Shown in pieces: positions 5,056 through 5,693 of a DNA stretch of 5,693 bases. The notes under the pieces are model-generated. The model saw nothing but the letters and a program-made list of their open reading frames with translations. It ran no database searches and was not told the DNA's origin. Position numbers and translations under genes: made by a program. The stretch comes from Clostridiales bacterium. Lineage in GTDB: Bacteria > Bacillota > Clostridia > Peptostreptococcales > Anaerovoracaceae. The DNA lies in NCBI GenBank assembly GCA_003542355.1, contig DPKU01000093.1, forward strand, positions 1-5,693, written 5' to 3'. Numbering within the stretch: the first letter of the stretch is position 1; each line of letters opens with the position of its first letter.

Positions 5056-5693
5056 TTTCCGATCCTTTCCCGAATGTTCTTCACCACCTCCGCAATGGTG
5101 CAGTTGCTCATGATGCGGATATCCGCAAAGGCTTCGTATAATCCGATCCGCTCCCGGTACAATTCCATGACTTCTTCCCGATTCTTCGAAAGAGGGCGCC
5201 CCTTGATGGACAGGAGGCTAGGGTCTCTTTTCAACAGGAAGATGAGTCCGTTTTGCTTCAGTCGGGCGTAGTTGAGCGGATCCTTGACGACGCCGCCCCC
5301 GGTGGCGATCACCAGTTTGTTTTCTTTTCCAAGCTTTTGCAGCTGCTCTGCCTCCAGCTTTCGGAAGACCTCCTCGCCCTTCTGTTCGAAGATGTCCGGG
5401 ATCGACAGACCGGCGGCGGCTTCCACCTCTTCGTCGGTGTCGGCAAAATCCATGCCCAGCTCCGCTGCCAGGTGTTTGCCCACGGTGGTCTTTCCGCAGC
5501 CGGGCATGCCGATCAGCACCAGATTGGTCAGATCGTTCATCAGGTCGTCCCGGATCCCCCCGATCAATCCGTCGGGCAGGGTCTGTCCCGTAAACAGCTC
5601 CGCTGCCCGTTTGGCCTGGGCCACCAGCATGGTCAGCCCTCCGCTGCAGGGGATCCCCAACGCGCTGGCCTGGAGGATCAGCCGGGAGGAAAA
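5052..5693 (-). CDS. aroK: Bifunctional shikimate dehydrogenase-shikimate kinase fusion (N-terminus cut by window edge)
   Basis: The reading frame stays open from the right edge to the stop at 5052-5054. The first ~50 visible residues (including GGLTMLVAQAKRAAELFTG, about 18-36) match the C-terminal helix of shikimate dehydrogenase AroE, where G-x-x-MLV-x-QA binds shikimate and closes the active site. The shikimate kinase domain follows directly (about 52-213), phosphorylating shikimate with ATP. It shows Walker A GMPGCGKT (62-69), the DTD Mg/shikimate motif (85-87), Arg111 in GEEVFRKLE, GGG at 132-134, the LID Arg166 in GRPLSK, and Arg182 before LY. No stop or frame change separates the domains, so the product should be one AroE-AroK polypeptide. 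An internal ATG at 5538-5540 could start a free kinase, but its upstream G-rich stretch is poorly placed. The start of the AroE part lies outside the window. aroQ follows by a 4-base overlap. Confidence 0.9.
   Translation of the reverse strand, partial: FSSRLILQASALGIPCSGGLTMLVAQAKRAAELFTGQTLPDGLIGGIRDDLMNDLTNLVLIGMPGCGKTTVGKHLAAELGMDFADTDEEVEAAAGLSIPDIFEQKGEEVFRKLEAEQLQKLGKENKLVIATGGGVVKDPLNYARLKQNGLIFLLKRDPSLLSIKGRPLSKNREEVMELYRERIGLYEAFADIRIMSNCTIAEVVKNIRERIGK

Noticed and set aside
4621..5271. A 216-codon plus-strand frame opposite aroQ and aroK.
   Set aside because: It lies over two secure enzyme genes, has no ribosome-binding site of note, and its composition is typical of an antisense frame.

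Overview
This window looks like an ordinary stretch of chromosome from an anaerobic Bacillota (Clostridia-type) bacterium. The basis is strong AGGAGG-type ribosome-binding sites, occasional TTG starts, tightly packed ATGA-overlapping operons, a type II dehydroquinase beside a shikimate kinase, and tandem M42 aminopeptidases. Base composition is moderate (mid-50s % GC by eye). The lineage is an inference from gene style, not a database match. I see no mobile element, CRISPR array, rRNA or tRNA.

Left block (minus strand, 1-2915). A three-gene operon reads right to left: a sugar-phosphate-type nucleotidyltransferase (1873-2826), a complete M42-family metallo-aminopeptidase (833-1876), and a second, divergent M42 peptidase running off the left edge (1-836). 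Each junction is a 4-base ATGA stop/start overlap, so translation is probably coupled. A plausible sigma-A promoter (2887-2915), a 5'-UTR hairpin (2850-2868) and a strong Shine-Dalgarno sequence precede the nucleotidyltransferase. The peptidases probably trim peptides in the cytoplasm. The substrate of the nucleotidyltransferase cannot be read from the sequence.

Middle block (2931-4649). A predicted membrane-anchored or secreted protein of unknown function (minus, 2931-3815) is divergently arranged with a PAP2-family integral-membrane phosphatase (plus, 3948-4649). The roughly 130-base gap between them holds an extended -10 element for the minus-strand gene, a perfect 10-base palindrome, and the strong ribosome-binding site that decides the TTG start of the PAP2 gene.

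Right block (minus strand, 4606-5693). This is the 3' end of a shikimate-pathway operon. The C-terminal tail of shikimate dehydrogenase (AroE) is joined in frame to shikimate kinase (AroK), with no stop codon between them, and is followed by AroQ (type II 3-dehydroquinate dehydratase) through another ATGA overlap. AroQ, AroE and AroK catalyse consecutive steps from 3-dehydroquinate to shikimate 3-phosphate. The aroQ and PAP2 genes converge and overlap tail to tail by 44 bases.

Most of the content is recognisable housekeeping. The points most worth a second look are the AroE-AroK fusion, the co-translated divergent M42 pair coupled to a nucleotidyltransferase, and a marked excess of GATC and GGATCC words. 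I do not see convincing evidence for a new defence or mobile system.
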